From contig NC_080046.1 in the NCBI RefSeq assembly GCF_012489685.1, positions 42,185,176-42,249,175 on the forward strand: DNA of 64,000 nt, read 5' to 3'. Each line of letters opens with the position of its first letter. Positions within the stretch are counted from its first letter, which is position 1. Source of the stretch: Lotus japonicus. Its lineage: Eukaryota; Streptophyta; Magnoliopsida; Fabales; Fabaceae. This document shows, in pieces, positions 43,508-55,843 of the stretch. Made by a program: the position numbers and the translations under genes. The notes under the pieces are model-generated. The model was not told the origin of the DNA and made no database searches. It saw only the letters and a program-made list of their open reading frames with translations.

Positions 43508-44461
43508 ACCCCAAAAGTCCAATATGTGAATTTTATTACTGTATAATGTAAGAATCTAATTGAAAAAATATTCATAAACCACTCTTATCATCTTATGTAT
43601 CGACCCTTAGACAAAAAAAAAAGAGAATAGAGTGAAGAAATGAATTAGTATATCATCATATAATGTGATAAGGTGGAAATAAAGAGAAAAATGTGTTTCT
43701 GAGTGTCTATATTATTGAGTGGTTTATGAATCAGTCCTCTTATTTAAATGGTTCTTGTGGTCTACCACCATTGTAATTTACTTTGTTTTTAATGAATAAA
43801 TCTCCATTGGTAGCGTAAAAAATAGTATTTACACAACACAAACATTATTTTTTCGGATAAATACATTTGAGATTATTTTTAGAGTATTTTACCTATTTTC
43901 ATACATCTATATCATTCCAGTAAATTTTTGACATTATGTTATGTTGTAAGGTTATTATATTTTTTTTTTACACAATTTTTCTACTTGGCTGATGCGACAT
44001 CGTGAAGGTTTGAGTTGGCCTATACAACTAACACTAAGTGAAGGATGATAGCGTCAGCCATCATGACACGTGTATAATGTCGGTTCAGAGTCGGCTTAAC
44101 TGACGCTAATAGTTTGTGTCTGTCGCGTGCCAACAAAGATCATCACTGTTACTTTTGTATTAGGCGAACCAATCCCTTGTGGGCTTATCAAAGACACTCT
44201 CGACTTAATCTTAAGTCTTAGTGTCTTGTGGTCTGATATGGGCGCACCGACTTTATGTATAAGTGGGCTGATCAATATCATGTAATAAATGGGCCGGGTA
44301 ACCCATGGTTCATTCGGACCAAAACCCAAGTTATAAATATCAGGCACCACCCAAGCGGCGGGGGCACCTAACATTTCACGCATTCTTTCAAATCTTGTTC
44401 GTTCTTGATTACTTTCAACTGTTTAGCCCAAGTTTAATAGTTCCATACCGGAACAAGATTG
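43508..44461 (+). other. P450 3' region and unassigned spacer
   Basis: 43508 to about 44005 is the 3' flank shared with the second gene (AATAAA at 43795-43800; shared TTATGTTATGTTGTAA and CATCGTGAAGGTT). From about 44005 to 44461 the sequence differs from the other copy and is relatively GC-rich, with a TTATAAATAT motif near 44331. It may be part of an unidentified element. No protein is recognisable. Confidence 0.55.
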
Positions 44462-44546
44462 CTTGTCAATTGCATCATACATATTTTCAATTTTCAGAGG
44501 CATTTTCATTCTTTAACAAAAGTATTTTCCTTTTACTCATGAGGTG

Positions 44547-46694
44547 TGTAACACCCTCTAAACCCCGCGTAATTTTTATAGCATAAATCAGAGTAAAATG
44601 CATAACACAGAGGGTGTCACATTTATTCTCCAAAAACATACATCAAAAACACTTGTCATGCTCATAATTTAGATATAAACTTTCAACTTTGATGCCTCAA
44701 TATCATATGCATAGCACAGCGGATTTATTTCAACTCCAAGATAAAACATAACCCAAAAAGAAATAAAGAGAGTTCATAAAATTTCTCCTAACATCCAGAC
44801 ACAATACTAAACGTTTCTCCGGTGTTACATAATAGAGCATGACTCTCATCACTAAAAGCATATCTTAAAGACTAGCTCCCCCGACTACTCGCGAGAAGTT
44901 TCACTATCCTCAATACCTGAGCGATGTCGCATAGAACACCATTCCAACATAAGGGTGAGAACTCATATCATATGGATAAGCATAATAATAAATAATGTAA
45001 AAGCTTATCTATGTTCCACATAAATTCTTCACACTCCACTAACAAATAATAAATTATGTAATTTAATATAATCAGTCAATCTCACAGTTATGACAATACT
45101 CCATAATTTATAGCATCAAATAAGCAAATATTATTGTCTCCAATTACCACAACATCAAATCTCAAAAAAATATCACATTTATCATTAATTAGCATCAACA
45201 ACTCCCTAACACATATGACTCAAGTGAGACCCGTGCAAATGCCTTTGGTACCAAAGTTGTTATCCTTAGCGGTATCACCGCGTCCACTCCAGACAGATAA
45301 CCACCAATAAAGCCCTCGCTCTAGGCTTTCAAAATCACTCCAGTTTTGGGACAAGTCACTAGCATCCACGAGAACTAGCAAACGTTGCCTCTTGACAACT
45401 ATGCAGTGTATTGTGCAAAACTTAACTAACATATGCATATTTCATACCATCTCCAAGTCCTAATTATTTTAGCATATTCATCACCTCATCACCAGTTGCA
45501 CAAAACACATATTACATGTTATCAATTATACAACTTGTAATCACAACAACTTAACATCTCAAACATAACATCAATTCAAAAAGAACATCATATGATGAAC
45601 TATTAAACAGATGTAAATTAAATATGATTCATATATAACAGGTTCTGCAACTATTATACAAAAACTAGATTCTTCCTAATTTTCCATAAAAACTCATCAT
45701 CTCCCTGCACTATCCCCTCATGCGCGCACTACCGCGTGCACCACTACCTACATGCGCCACCACCCTCGCGCGCAACCCTTGTCATGGCCGCGCACCACCG
45801 CGCCTTGCGCATCACCATGCGCGCGCACCACATCTTTTTTCGAAAACAACATTTGCACCTAAAATGACTCAATTTATTCAAAACGGTTATAAACTGTACA
45901 ACAACCTAGACGAATTTTTAAATACCTCAAATACACTCAGAAAAATCCAATAGTTTTATCATGGTTCCCTATACACGTTTTGTAAATCCCTGTAAAATTT
46001 CAAGTCAAAATTCGAAGTACAAAATTCAGGAAAAATCTAACACTAACAGCAGTTCGTGAGAAACGAGACAGCTTAACCTATCCTCACTAAAACGCATATA
46101 ACTCGAGCTACAGACGTCGGAAGGACGTGAAACCAGCGGCAAAAGTTTTATAACAGAAAGGGATACAACCTTTATGAAGACTACTTCTTCAAATTAGGTC
46201 ATTAATAGAGCTCGAAATAGGATTCAAGAGATCGTAAATTTCTACAGCCTCATGCGCGGCACGCTACCCCCTCTCTCTTCCACCCACAATTCATAACCCT
46301 AAATTCAATTATCCACCTTCAGTTTAGAAAAAACTGCATCCTAGGGTTCCTAAATCAGGCTTTTTATCATTATCCACTATCATACCAATCCAAATAACAT
46401 GAATTCAAACCCTTACCTCTTGTAGATCAACTCTAGGTTTTCTCCACTTTTCTCTTCTCCTCCCTTTTCACATGTTTTCTGTTCTGCTCCTCTTCTAATC
46501 CTTATTTTTTTTTTCTTTCTTTTCTACTATTTATTTCACTCCTAACCCTAAACTAGTAGTACTAGTGGGCTACACTCCATATATCACCTTAACCCAACAA
46601 CCTTATCTAATAAAATCACATAATAATTATCATATATTATAATAATTAAAACATAATAGTAAATAACCTAATAACGGAAAAAAAGGGTGTTACA
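44547..46694 (-). mobile_element. solo LTR, 2148 bp, TSD AGGTG
   Basis: Starts TGTAACACCCTCTAAACCCC and ends …AAAAAGGGTGTTACA, inverted LTR ends. It is flanked by AGGTG (44542-44546 and 46695-46699). No internal retrotransposon coding sequence is present, so this is a solo LTR left by recombination between two LTRs. Pyrimidine-rich sequence near 46440-46560 becomes a purine-rich leader preceded by a TATA-like motif on the minus strand, suggesting that orientation. The short open frame 45720-45953 within it is GC-biased but has no domain. Confidence 0.88.
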
Positions 46695-48448
46695 AGGTGT
46701 GTATATATCATTGTTGTTTTCTACCCCAATAATGTTACTTACACACACCTCTTTTTGAGGTGAAAGAGGTAGAATGAGGAAAGAGATAGGAACAAAAGAA
46801 AAAGTAAGAGAGAGAAAGTATGAGATATGATAGATGATAAGAGAAGAGAGATAGAAACAAAAATAAGTGGAAATGAAGTGTTTAAAAAATGAAGTGTGTA
46901 TATATCATTGTTGTTTCTACCCAACCAAACAAGTAGGAAGATAGCTCAACATTTCATTATCTTTGATATTATACTTTCATAAAAAAATATACTCGTTTTA
47001 TTTATCTTTTACTTCTTGTTTCATTTTCTTTCTAATCATTATCTTCTCTGCTACCAAATTAAGATGTGAGGAATAATATTCAGATAGTTTTGATTTTTTT
47101 TTAAGGAAATATTCAGATAGTTTTGATGATCTCATTTTGATGGATAGCAGCCGTCCTAGGATGTGTGTATAAAGAATATTTGCATCCCCAAAGTGAATCT
47201 TTCAGTTATATTATTATAAAAATTATTTTTTTTCAATTATTACTTCTTGCGAAACCTCACAAGTGACGGCATGGAAGCATAGATCATGCACTATACAAAA
47301 CAAACAAACATTACATCCGGCAGGATAATAACTTTAAGAAAAAACAAATAGAATATTCCAATTAAACCTTTTTGGAGTAGAGATCTCGCAGAATCAGTCC
47401 AGATGGATAACTTTGGTTGGATCAATAAGTGAATTTCTTAATTCCCTCCGGTCTCTTTAGTTATGAAATTGTTTGGTTGACATCTCACATTCATCCAAAA
47501 AGACATATAATTACACATAAAGACATTAAAAAAGTCAGTGAAAAAGAAAAACTAACAGACGTAAATGAAAGAGGGCAAGAGAAGGAGGTTCAGTAGAGTT
47601 TATTATTGTGAATCAAGTGTTACAGCTTTGAGCAAATATAAATAGGAAATAAGTAAAAGACTAAAAGACTATAATCTGCCACTATGATAAATAATAAAAT
47701 AATCTTATATTATCTAATAAGAATGACTTCAAGCAAGTAACACTTCCCGTAAAAAAAATAGAAGTATGTAACACATGAATCAATTTTTAGAATTTGGGTT
47801 AACTCTAACATTACCTTAAAAGCTAGTTTAGTGGTAAGAGTTGCTCTAAGTTTAGTAAATGCTTATTTAGCAATATCTCAAGTCAACGCAAGACTTCTTA
47901 ATACACTCTCTCGCGTCTAAAATTGGACATTTAGAGCGTAGAATTAAAAGAAATTAACATTAATATATAGACGGTGTACAATTAGCGGATATAATGAATA
48001 AAAGATAAGATTGAAACACATTATTGTCATACCTGTCACTTATCTTTCTACTCTTCTCATTAGGCGTGATTTAATTTTAGGTGTGAAGAGAATATTTTTC
48101 TAATATTATCGATGTTATGAATCTTATTTAATTTCAATTATGTGATATCATAAATTTAATCTAACATATAGCAATATCGTTTTGAAATTTTGATTTATTT
48201 ACAACTCATTTTTTCTTTTATTTCATTTCCACTATCTCTTTTTATCATATATCTCTCATATCTTTTTTTTCTTCATATATTTAAGGAAAACGTTATTGCA
48301 TCAAATGATTTGCGACACTGCCATATGTATGTTACCACTCTATTGATGTACTACTCTCAAAACAAAACAGAGAAAATACCAAAATAAATTCTTAATAAAA
48401 AAATGTCTAGTACCCTAAGAACCCCTTGCTTCAATGCTCCATATTGTC
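46695..48448 (+). other. upstream region of the second P450 gene
   Basis: No gene. It matches 16205-17679 and 40882-41667 in the left copy, with the small retroposon, Tat, Athila and foldback insertions absent, so it shows the pre-insertion order. 46739-46900 and 46915-47070 are AT-rich with partly repeated blocks (GATGATAAGAGAAGAGAG, ATATATCATTGTTG). Confidence 0.68.
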
Positions 48449-48456
48449 TATATATA
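48449..48456 (+). promoter_or_regulatory. TATA box of the second P450 gene
   Basis: TATATATA, 79 bp before the ATG at 48528, in the same context as the first gene. Confidence 0.7.
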
Positions 48457-48527
48457 CACACATAGAATTGCTGCTTTTCACCAAACAGAAAGAAATTGAT
48501 GCACCTTACTCCCCTGTTTTTTTCTAA

Positions 48528-50354
48528 ATGGACCTTCAACCATTCTTCTACCCTTTGACCCTTTCTTTCATTTTCCTCATCTTCATTTTCACACGAAAAT
48601 TAAAGAATCTCAAGAAAACTGACTTAATTCCAAATATACCACCCGAAGTTTCAAAAAAAAAAAATATACCACCCGGGCCATGGAAGCTACCAATCATAGG
48701 AAACATACACCATCTTGTTGGCTCTCCACCACACAGAAAATTAAGAGAATTGGCCCAAAAATATGGCCCCTTGATGCATCTCCAACTTGGAGAGGTCTTC
48801 TTCATCATTGTTTCCTCACCAGAGTATGCTAAGGCAATCATGAAAACCCATGATGTTACCTTTGCATCAAGGCCTTATTCTCTAGTCTCTGATATAGTGT
48901 TTTATGGTTCCACAGACATAGCCTTTTCACCTTATGGTGAGTACTGGAGACAGCTTCGAAAGATTTGCACTGTAGAGCTTCTAAGCATGAAACGTGTGCA
49001 GTCTTTTAGGCCAATCAGAGAAGAAGAGGTGAATAATCTCATCAAACGCATTGCTTCAGAAGAAGGATCAGTCATCAATCTCTCTCAAGCAATTGTTTCA
49101 TTGATGTTCACAATCACTTCTAGAGCTGCTTTTGGCAAGACGTACATGGGGCAAGAAGAGTTCATACCATGTGTAAGAGAAGTTCTGAAGCTAGCTGGGG
49201 GTTTTTTCATCGGAGATTTGTTTCCTTCTGCTAAGTGGCTCCAGAACCTTACTCGAATGAGGCCTAAGCTTGAAGAGCTACACAAAAAATTGGATAAAAT
49301 TATGGTGACTATCATCGATGACCATAAGGCAAAGTCAAGAACCAAACAAGGCCAAGTTAAAGGAGGAGAGGAAGATCTCATTGATGTTCTCTTAAAATTT
49401 GAGGAGAGTGGCACTGACCAGGATTTTCACATAACCAATAGAAACATCAGAGCCATACTCTTTGTAAGCATATCAATTGTCTTGCAAAATCATAAACATG
49501 TGAATAATTATATATTCTGGTGCGAAAATCAGCTTCTTTTATCATAGAATCAATTATGACACTCAGAAGTCAGAAGCTCCCCACACAAACGCTTCTTTCA
49601 GGAATTGATCCCTCAGAATCAATTGTCAAAATTTCCCAATCACTTTCCGGGAATTGTGCAGTACTTTGATGTGCTGGATACCTTTGATGTTTGAATTGAT
49701 TTAACTTGATATTTATATATTGCCTTTCAGGATATCTTCACTGCTGGAAGTGACACAGCAGCAACTACCATTAACTGGGCAATGGCTGAAATGATGAAGG
49801 ATCCAAGAGTATTGAAGAAAGCACAAGCTGAAGTGAGAGAGATATTCCATAAGAGAGGGAAGGTTGAAGAAACTTGCATGGATGAACTCAAATACTTGAG
49901 AGCAATCATCAAAGAGGTCTTAAGGTTACACCCTCCTGGTCCTCTTCTAATTCCTAGGGAATGTGCACAAGCTTGTGAGATTAATGGCTATCACATACCA
50001 GCAAAAAGTAAGGTCATAGTCAATGCTTGGGCAATTTCAACAGATTCTAAATATTGGACTGAACCTGAGAGGTTTTATCCTGAGAGGTTCATTGATAGCT
50101 CTATTGACTTCAAAGGAACTAACTTTGAGTATATCCCTTTTGGTGCTGGAAGGAGAATTTGTCCAGGCATGAACTATGGTGTTGCAAATATTGAGTGGAT
50201 TCTTGCTTTGTTGTTGTATCACTTTGATTGGATACTTCCCAACGGAATGAAAAATGAGGATTTGGACATGACTGAGCTATTTGGAGCGTCTGTCATAAGA
50301 AAAGATGACTTGAACTTGATTCCAATTGCTTCTCCTTCTCTACTTGTAAAATGA
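48528..50354 (+). CDS. cytochrome P450, CYP71D-like, copy 2
   Basis: Tandem paralogue of the gene at 41747. Exons 48528-49463 and 49731-50354 join in phase 0 across a 267-bp GT-AG intron to give 519 residues. All P450 landmarks are kept: AGSDTA (I helix), EVLR (K helix), PERF, and [10 protein letters not shown] with the haem Cys near 456. Differences from copy 1 include F14-region changes, K/R and E/G changes around residues 200-215, and NAWAIST for NAFAIAT before the PERF region, so substrate choice may differ. It carries a 30-bp in-frame insertion (48645-48674) that adds [10 protein letters not shown] between the membrane anchor and the PPGP hinge. The anchor and the hinge are otherwise intact, so the protein is probably functional. 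The insertion would shift the catalytic domain slightly relative to the membrane. Confidence 0.9.
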
Positions 50355-51420
50355 ATCCCAAAAGTCCAATATTTGAACTTTATTACTGTATAATGTAAGA
50401 ATCTAACCGAAAAAAATATTCATAACCCACTCTTATGTATACACACTCAGACAAAAAGAAAAAGAGATCAGAGTGAAGAAATGAATTGGTATATGATATA
50501 ATGTGATAAGGTGGAAATAAAGAGAAAAATGTGTTTATGACTTATGAGTGTCTATATTATTGAGTGTTTATGAATCAGTCCTCTTATTTAAATGGTTCTT
50601 GTGGTCTACCACCAATTGCAACTTTACTTTGTTTTTAATGAATAAATCTGGATTGGTCTACCACCAATGGTATTTACATACACAAACATCATTTTCTCAG
50701 ATAAATACATTTGAGATTATTTTGTGAGTCTTTTACCAATTTCTATACATTTAGATTGTTCCAGTAAATTTTTTAATTTTTTACATTATGTTATGTTGTA
50801 AAGTTATTATATTTTCTTACACAATTTTTTTACTTGGCTTGCGCTACATCGTGAAGGTTCGAACCAACAAAACACGTTAATTTTAAGTCTTTTAACGTCA
50901 GTGATAATGTACACTAAACTAATCCTGGCGTAAATTTTTAACTCGTTAACATCGACCGATGCAATCATCATCGTTTTTGTTGCATGATATAACATATATA
51001 CTAATTTGCGTTTTCCCATTTATTTATTTATTATCAATTTAAGCATTAGAATTGGCAGTTTACATTTGTTTGAGTGCAATGGACATAGTAAAACCTCAAA
51101 AAGTCAATCCAAATCAGTGTTCTCATAAAAGTGATGGGATTCAAAAAAAAAAAAAAACAAAATGCAAGTATCCAATTAAGTAAGATGACCAATAGGTGCA
51201 TCCAGGCACGCATGCACATACAAGACCATAGGTCAAATGCCCCCACCTGATTTTCAATTCCAAAATTTACTTGTTTGATTTGAAACAAAACATATTACTT
51301 AGTTATAAATTATAATGCTAACTTGAAGTATTTGATTTGATTGCCCCTGTGTAAAATAGTTGCCCCCATGACTTACGGTAAAGAAAATGTGCCCCCTGAC
51401 TTTGTACAATTGTACGTATA
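50355..51420 (+). other. P450 3' region and spacer
   Basis: 50355 to about 50855 is the shared 3' flank (AATAAA at 50641-50646). From there the duplicated homology ends. The rest is AT-rich with an A run at 51151-51165 and no recognised gene. Confidence 0.6.
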
Positions 51421-53650
51421 CTAGTGTTTTTACCCGTGCGCTGCACGGCGAAAGATTTTTCTAAATTTTTTACGTTAATTTTTTTACATGAAATTGAACC
51501 GATTAACTGCCATAAAACCATAGATAACAATTGAAACTAAATTTAATACGTTTGCACAACAATGAAATCACAATTGAATCCAACAAAGGCGGAAGATTAC
51601 ATCAATATATATAAGAAATAAAAAGAAAAATAGGATCCTTATGCATTCCACTTGCTGCTTGTTTACCCATGCTCATTAGTAGTTTATTGAATCTGCAAAA
51701 ATTTGGAAAATGTTTTAAATAAGACATAAAAATATACATCACGGCTACTTACAATGTGCATGATACAAAGAAGTATAAAATCTAAGATAGATAATCTAAC
51801 CATTCATATGTTCTAGACTACTTCTCCATACACGACATTCTGAGTGCAATTAGATACTACTCATTTGTCATCGACTATAAGTATCTTCAACCTTTTTCTA
51901 GATTTTACTCTCGATAAAGCTACATATAGCTGACCGTGCGTGAACACCGACCTAGGAAGGTATAATCCAACATGGGATAGCGATTGGCCTTGGATCTTAT
52001 TTATAGTCATAGCAAAACAAACAGTTATAGGGAACTGCCTCCTTGAGAATTTGAAAGGAAGGCCAGTGTTAGAAGGAGTTAAGCTAAGTCTAGGAATATA
52101 AACCGGTTTACCTGTTTTTGAACCGGAAAGAGCTGTTGCAACAATGATATAAGATGTCAAAGCAGTCACTATCAATCTAGTTCCATTACACAATCCAGCA
52201 GACTGATCAATGTTCCGAATCAGCATGATAGGAACTCCAACTTTCAGAACAATTTTGTGGTTGGAAATACCAGAGCACTTAACATCATTTAGGAATTCTG
52301 AAGTGAGTCATTCTGCATCTATTTCATAGTCTTCATCTGACCTACATGGAGTGTCGTAACTCAAATATTATGTTTCCTCTCCAGGGATCATTGACATCAT
52401 GAAGTTATTAACCTCTTCAACACTTTCAAGTGTAGGAGCAAGGAGTGCTCTTTGTTCAAAATATGCATGGTTTTCCAAATTATCAATAACATTGGGATAT
52501 GCAAAATTGACTAACTCAAGTAAAGGATTATCAGACTCCCTTACCAACAAATCAGAGGGAATTTCTATAATAGAATCATCATCATCGATTGAGATAATCG
52601 TGCCATCGCCCACTTGAAGAAGTCAATATGCAAATTCTTTGATTTCCAAGAACGAAGAAGAGGACCTAGCTTGTTGTAATCTCATGTTGGTAGTTAACTT
52701 CATTACTTTAGAATGCTTCCATAGGTATGATGAATTCACAGAAGAAGAAATGATGTCTGGTCTACTTCCTTTTAAAACTACTGGAAGAATCTGTCTGAAG
52801 TCCTCACCCAAAACAACTACCTTTCCTCCAAAGGGTTTATCGTGGCCAAAAATTGTTTGGGTCTTCATAATGTCTTTCAAAGTTCTGTCTAGAGCTTCAA
52901 AACAGTACTTGTTAAGCATAGGGGCTTCATCCCAAATGATAAGACTTGCTTTTTGAAGCATCTCAGCTTTAGGAGAACCTTGACGGACATTACATGTTGA
53001 TAATTCATGGATTGTGATAGGAATGGAAAATCTAGAGTGAGCAGTTCTACCTCTAGGTAATAGTAATGAAGCAATGCTACTTAACGCAACATTTAGAACA
53101 ATTTTTCCTTCAGAATGCAGCGCAGCTGAGAGGGTATTCCGATCCACACAAGAGTTTTACCAGATCCGTCAAATCCATATAAGAAAAAAAATCCTCCGTT
53201 ATTGGACGACACAACATTCAATACCTATAAATTGACATGCTTTATTAATAAGGCCATACGAAACACATCATAAACGAATTTTTTCATTTTTCCTTCTATT
53301 ATGATTTAATCATAATTTAGTACCTGCGTATAAGCTCCTTTCTGTTCAGAAGTTAGGCAACAGACCAATTGTTGATGCAGTGTGTTCATTTCATCCTTAT
53401 TGTAATTAAGCTCATCTGCAACAAATTGATTTTCAAAACGAAAGGTCTCACAAAAAGATGGATAAGGTAAGCTAGGCCATTCTTTAAGTGTCCTTCCATT
53501 GGTTTGCAACATCTTCTCTATCTCAATCAAACATAAATTCATCAAATCCTCATCATTGATTTGAAGATCTGCAACAAATATTAAATGGATTAAAAAAAAG
53601 CCAACAAACGTTCTCAAAATCACAAATAAATAATAAAATTCAATTGTACA
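51421..53650 (-). mobile_element. Helitron remnant with 3' terminus
   Basis: On the minus strand the 3' end has a perfect hairpin (CCGTGC AGC GCACGG, 51433-51447), followed by a short tail GTAAAAACA and CTAG at 51424-51421, then T. This is the canonical Helitron 3' end, inserted between A and T. Upstream of it on the same strand lies a decayed Pif1-type helicase. No Rep (rolling-circle nuclease) domain was found, and the 5' TC end was not located, so the right limit is approximate. Confidence 0.78.
51861..53623 (-). pseudogene. Helitron Pif1-like helicase, broken
   Basis: Segments on the minus strand follow the order of a Helitron helicase. 53623-53306 is the region before the ATPase core (FENQFVADELNYNKDEMNTL). 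A Walker A-like GFDGSGKT is near 53145-53170. 53147-52623 carries IIWDEAPM (Walker B), FGGKVVVLGEDFRQILPV and TTNMRL. 52613-52368 is a linker, and 52226-51861 ends with the C-terminal motifs MTINKIQGQSLSHVG and YVALSRV. A frameshift lies near 53150 between Walker A and LSAALHSEG, and stops separate the last three segments. The Walker A has Asp where Gly is usual. It is non-functional. Confidence 0.82.
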
Positions 53651-53991
53651 TAGGAGGTTTCTTTAATACAGCAAAGGAAATGAATCCTTCTAAGATGCCA
53701 ATTTCAAAGAACATACGTTAATGTGGTGTTTGGTATTTCAATAGGGAACTAAATCTTTTTTTGGAAAAACAAATACTTTGTTTTGAAGTAATAAAGTAGA
53801 TTTTTTATTCTTTAGGGATATCTAACAAAAACAAACTAAATAAATGTATAATTAATTTAAATATAAAAGCTATTTAAAAAGTTTATTTGAAGTTGTTTAT
53901 CTAATTTATAATGCTCAGTAAAAAAAAATAACAAATCTTTCCTTATCAGCTAAAATATAACAAAACTTACAAAAACTAACTATTCTCTTAT
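53651..53991. other. AT-rich intergenic stretch
   Basis: No gene or repeat recognised; it may hold the missing 5' portion of the Helitron remnant. Confidence 0.4.
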
Positions 53992-54177
53992 GAGAAAAAG
54001 TTTGATGCACCGACGGTGTAAAGTTTTTTTACACCGTCAACCAATCAGATTTCAAGGATGTGAGAAAATCTCTATTAAAGAAATTAAATGAAAAGAGAGA
54101 TTTTCTCACATCCTTGAAATCTGATTGGTTGACGGTGTAAAAAAACTTTACACCGTCGGTGCATCAAAATTAAACTC
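53992..54177. mobile_element. palindromic MITE, 186 bp, 9-bp TSD
   Basis: Two arms (TTTGATGCACCGACGGTGTA … CCTTGAAATCTGATTGG) are nearly perfect inverted copies around a short centre near 54075-54090. The outer arm bases have decayed on the left. Perfect 9-bp repeats TTCTCTTAT flank it (53983-53991 and 54178-54186), fitting a Mutator-type MITE. No coding capacity. The whole element could fold into one long hairpin RNA. Confidence 0.8.
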
Positions 54178-55439
54178 TTCTCTTATTTCTCTTAATCAGA
54201 TCTATTAAAATATCTGATTATACTATTGCCCAAACCCCTTATAATACAAAGATACAAAATATAAAAAAATATATAATATTAGATGAATTATTATTAAATT
54301 TTCCTTGGATAAAATGAAAAAATGAAAAGGGACATACATGAGAGATTTTTAATTGAATATATTGGTTTCAAACAAAAAATATATGACCATTTGTTTTAAG
54401 ATTATTGAGATGGATGGCACAAAGTGCCTCCCTAACGATATTAGAGTAAATAGAGTATTTAATTAGTTTCATAGTAAAACTTTTTATTATTATTTACCTT
54501 TGTCAGAATCTGGATGTTTTTTAAAAGGGGAATAATTAATGTAAAAACTCAAAACTCCCAAATATATACTAAAGTAATTTGTTGTATTTGATGGAACTAA
54601 TATATGGTGAAATTTATGGAAAGAATCATTTTTTTATGCATCATAATGAAATATGGAAATGATCTTCATATAATGAAAATTGGTCTAGGAAATAGAAACT
54701 AATGAAGCAAAATAAAAGAAATATCATCATTATTTAAGGTTATGATGGATTCTAAAAAGGGGTACTATTGTTGGAAATTTAAAGAATGTAAATGGAGCCT
54801 AAGTATGATTTGTGGGAGATGGACGAATGGGATTAATGAGGTGTTTTAGGGGGATATAGAAAATTTGATTGCTCACACTAACATATGAATGCTCATTAAG
54901 GCATCTAGAAGAATAAAAGGATTTGGGTTTTTTTTTAGGGGGTATACGCCATAAATTCCTTCGTTGAAATTAAACATATGGAATTAAACGCGAATACAAT
55001 TTTGTTTGATCTTAAGATTAATAAATTAAATATAATTTATTCTACTTATTATATTCAGTTTCAAAAAGAAACCTCAAACAAAATTATTCCTAGTATGTAT
55101 ACCCGTGCCAAAGCATATGGGCATATTTCTGAACATATTAAAAATTATTTTTAATATCTGGATTATTTTTTTATATGAATGATAAATAAATACAAATATA
55201 ATTCTATGTTTAATTAATATGATTATGCTATAAAAATTGAATATGTAATAAATTGCATGATTTTTATTTTTTTATTTTGTTTTTCTCATAACTAAATAAT
55301 TCTACAAAATGTATAACATATAAAAGATGTGATATTTTTTGGTACATTGAACTGATAAATTGCATCATTCAGGAATTGGTATCTGGACCTCTCCTACTCA
55401 ACCCATAAAATTATAATAAAATTTTCTTTTTTCTTATTT
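54178..55439. other. AT-rich intergenic stretch
   Basis: No gene seen. At 55090-55125 a possible minus-strand Helitron 3' end (hairpin-like TGCC…GGCA, then CGGGTATACATACTAG) is present, but the base after CTAG is G, not T. It is therefore only a weak candidate. Confidence 0.4.
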
Positions 55440-55766
55440 TTAATTGAAAATATTTTAAGGTAAACGTTCTTCCCCATCAGATTCTATATTCACAATCAAA
55501 TTGTAATGCTTCTGTATATCTATTCCTAAAAATATTTAAAAATTCTAGAAAAAAATTTAAAAATTATATTAAAACATTTTCTATTAGTTTCAACTTTAAG
55601 GTATTTTCATGCTAAATGTTCCCCTTTGTATCAGATTTTTACTATGTAACCTAAACATCAACAAATATAGACTATATACTTTCAATCCCCGTGTGACAAA
55701 TAGTTTTAAAGGTATTTTCATGGTAAATGTTTATCTTCGCATTAGCTTTAAATGTTCATCATCATC

Positions 55767-55770
<4 letters not shown>

Positions 55771-55840
<70 letters not shown>
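55771..55840. repeat. (TC)35 microsatellite
   Basis: Seventy bases of uninterrupted TC, preceded by a short (ATC)n run. It lies inside the tandem array. Long perfect dinucleotide runs are usually length-polymorphic. The open frame over it (55609-55896) is an artefact of the Leu/Ser repeat. Confidence 0.95.

Positions 55841-55843
<3 letters not shown>

Noticed and set aside
45720..45953. GC-rich frame with Arg/Ala/His/Pro content
   Set aside because: It lies inside the solo LTR in a low-complexity GCGCGC-rich block; no homology recognised.
55090..55125. Further Helitron 3' end on the minus strand
   Set aside because: The CTAG is followed by G and not T, and the hairpin is weak, so it was not called as a feature of its own.
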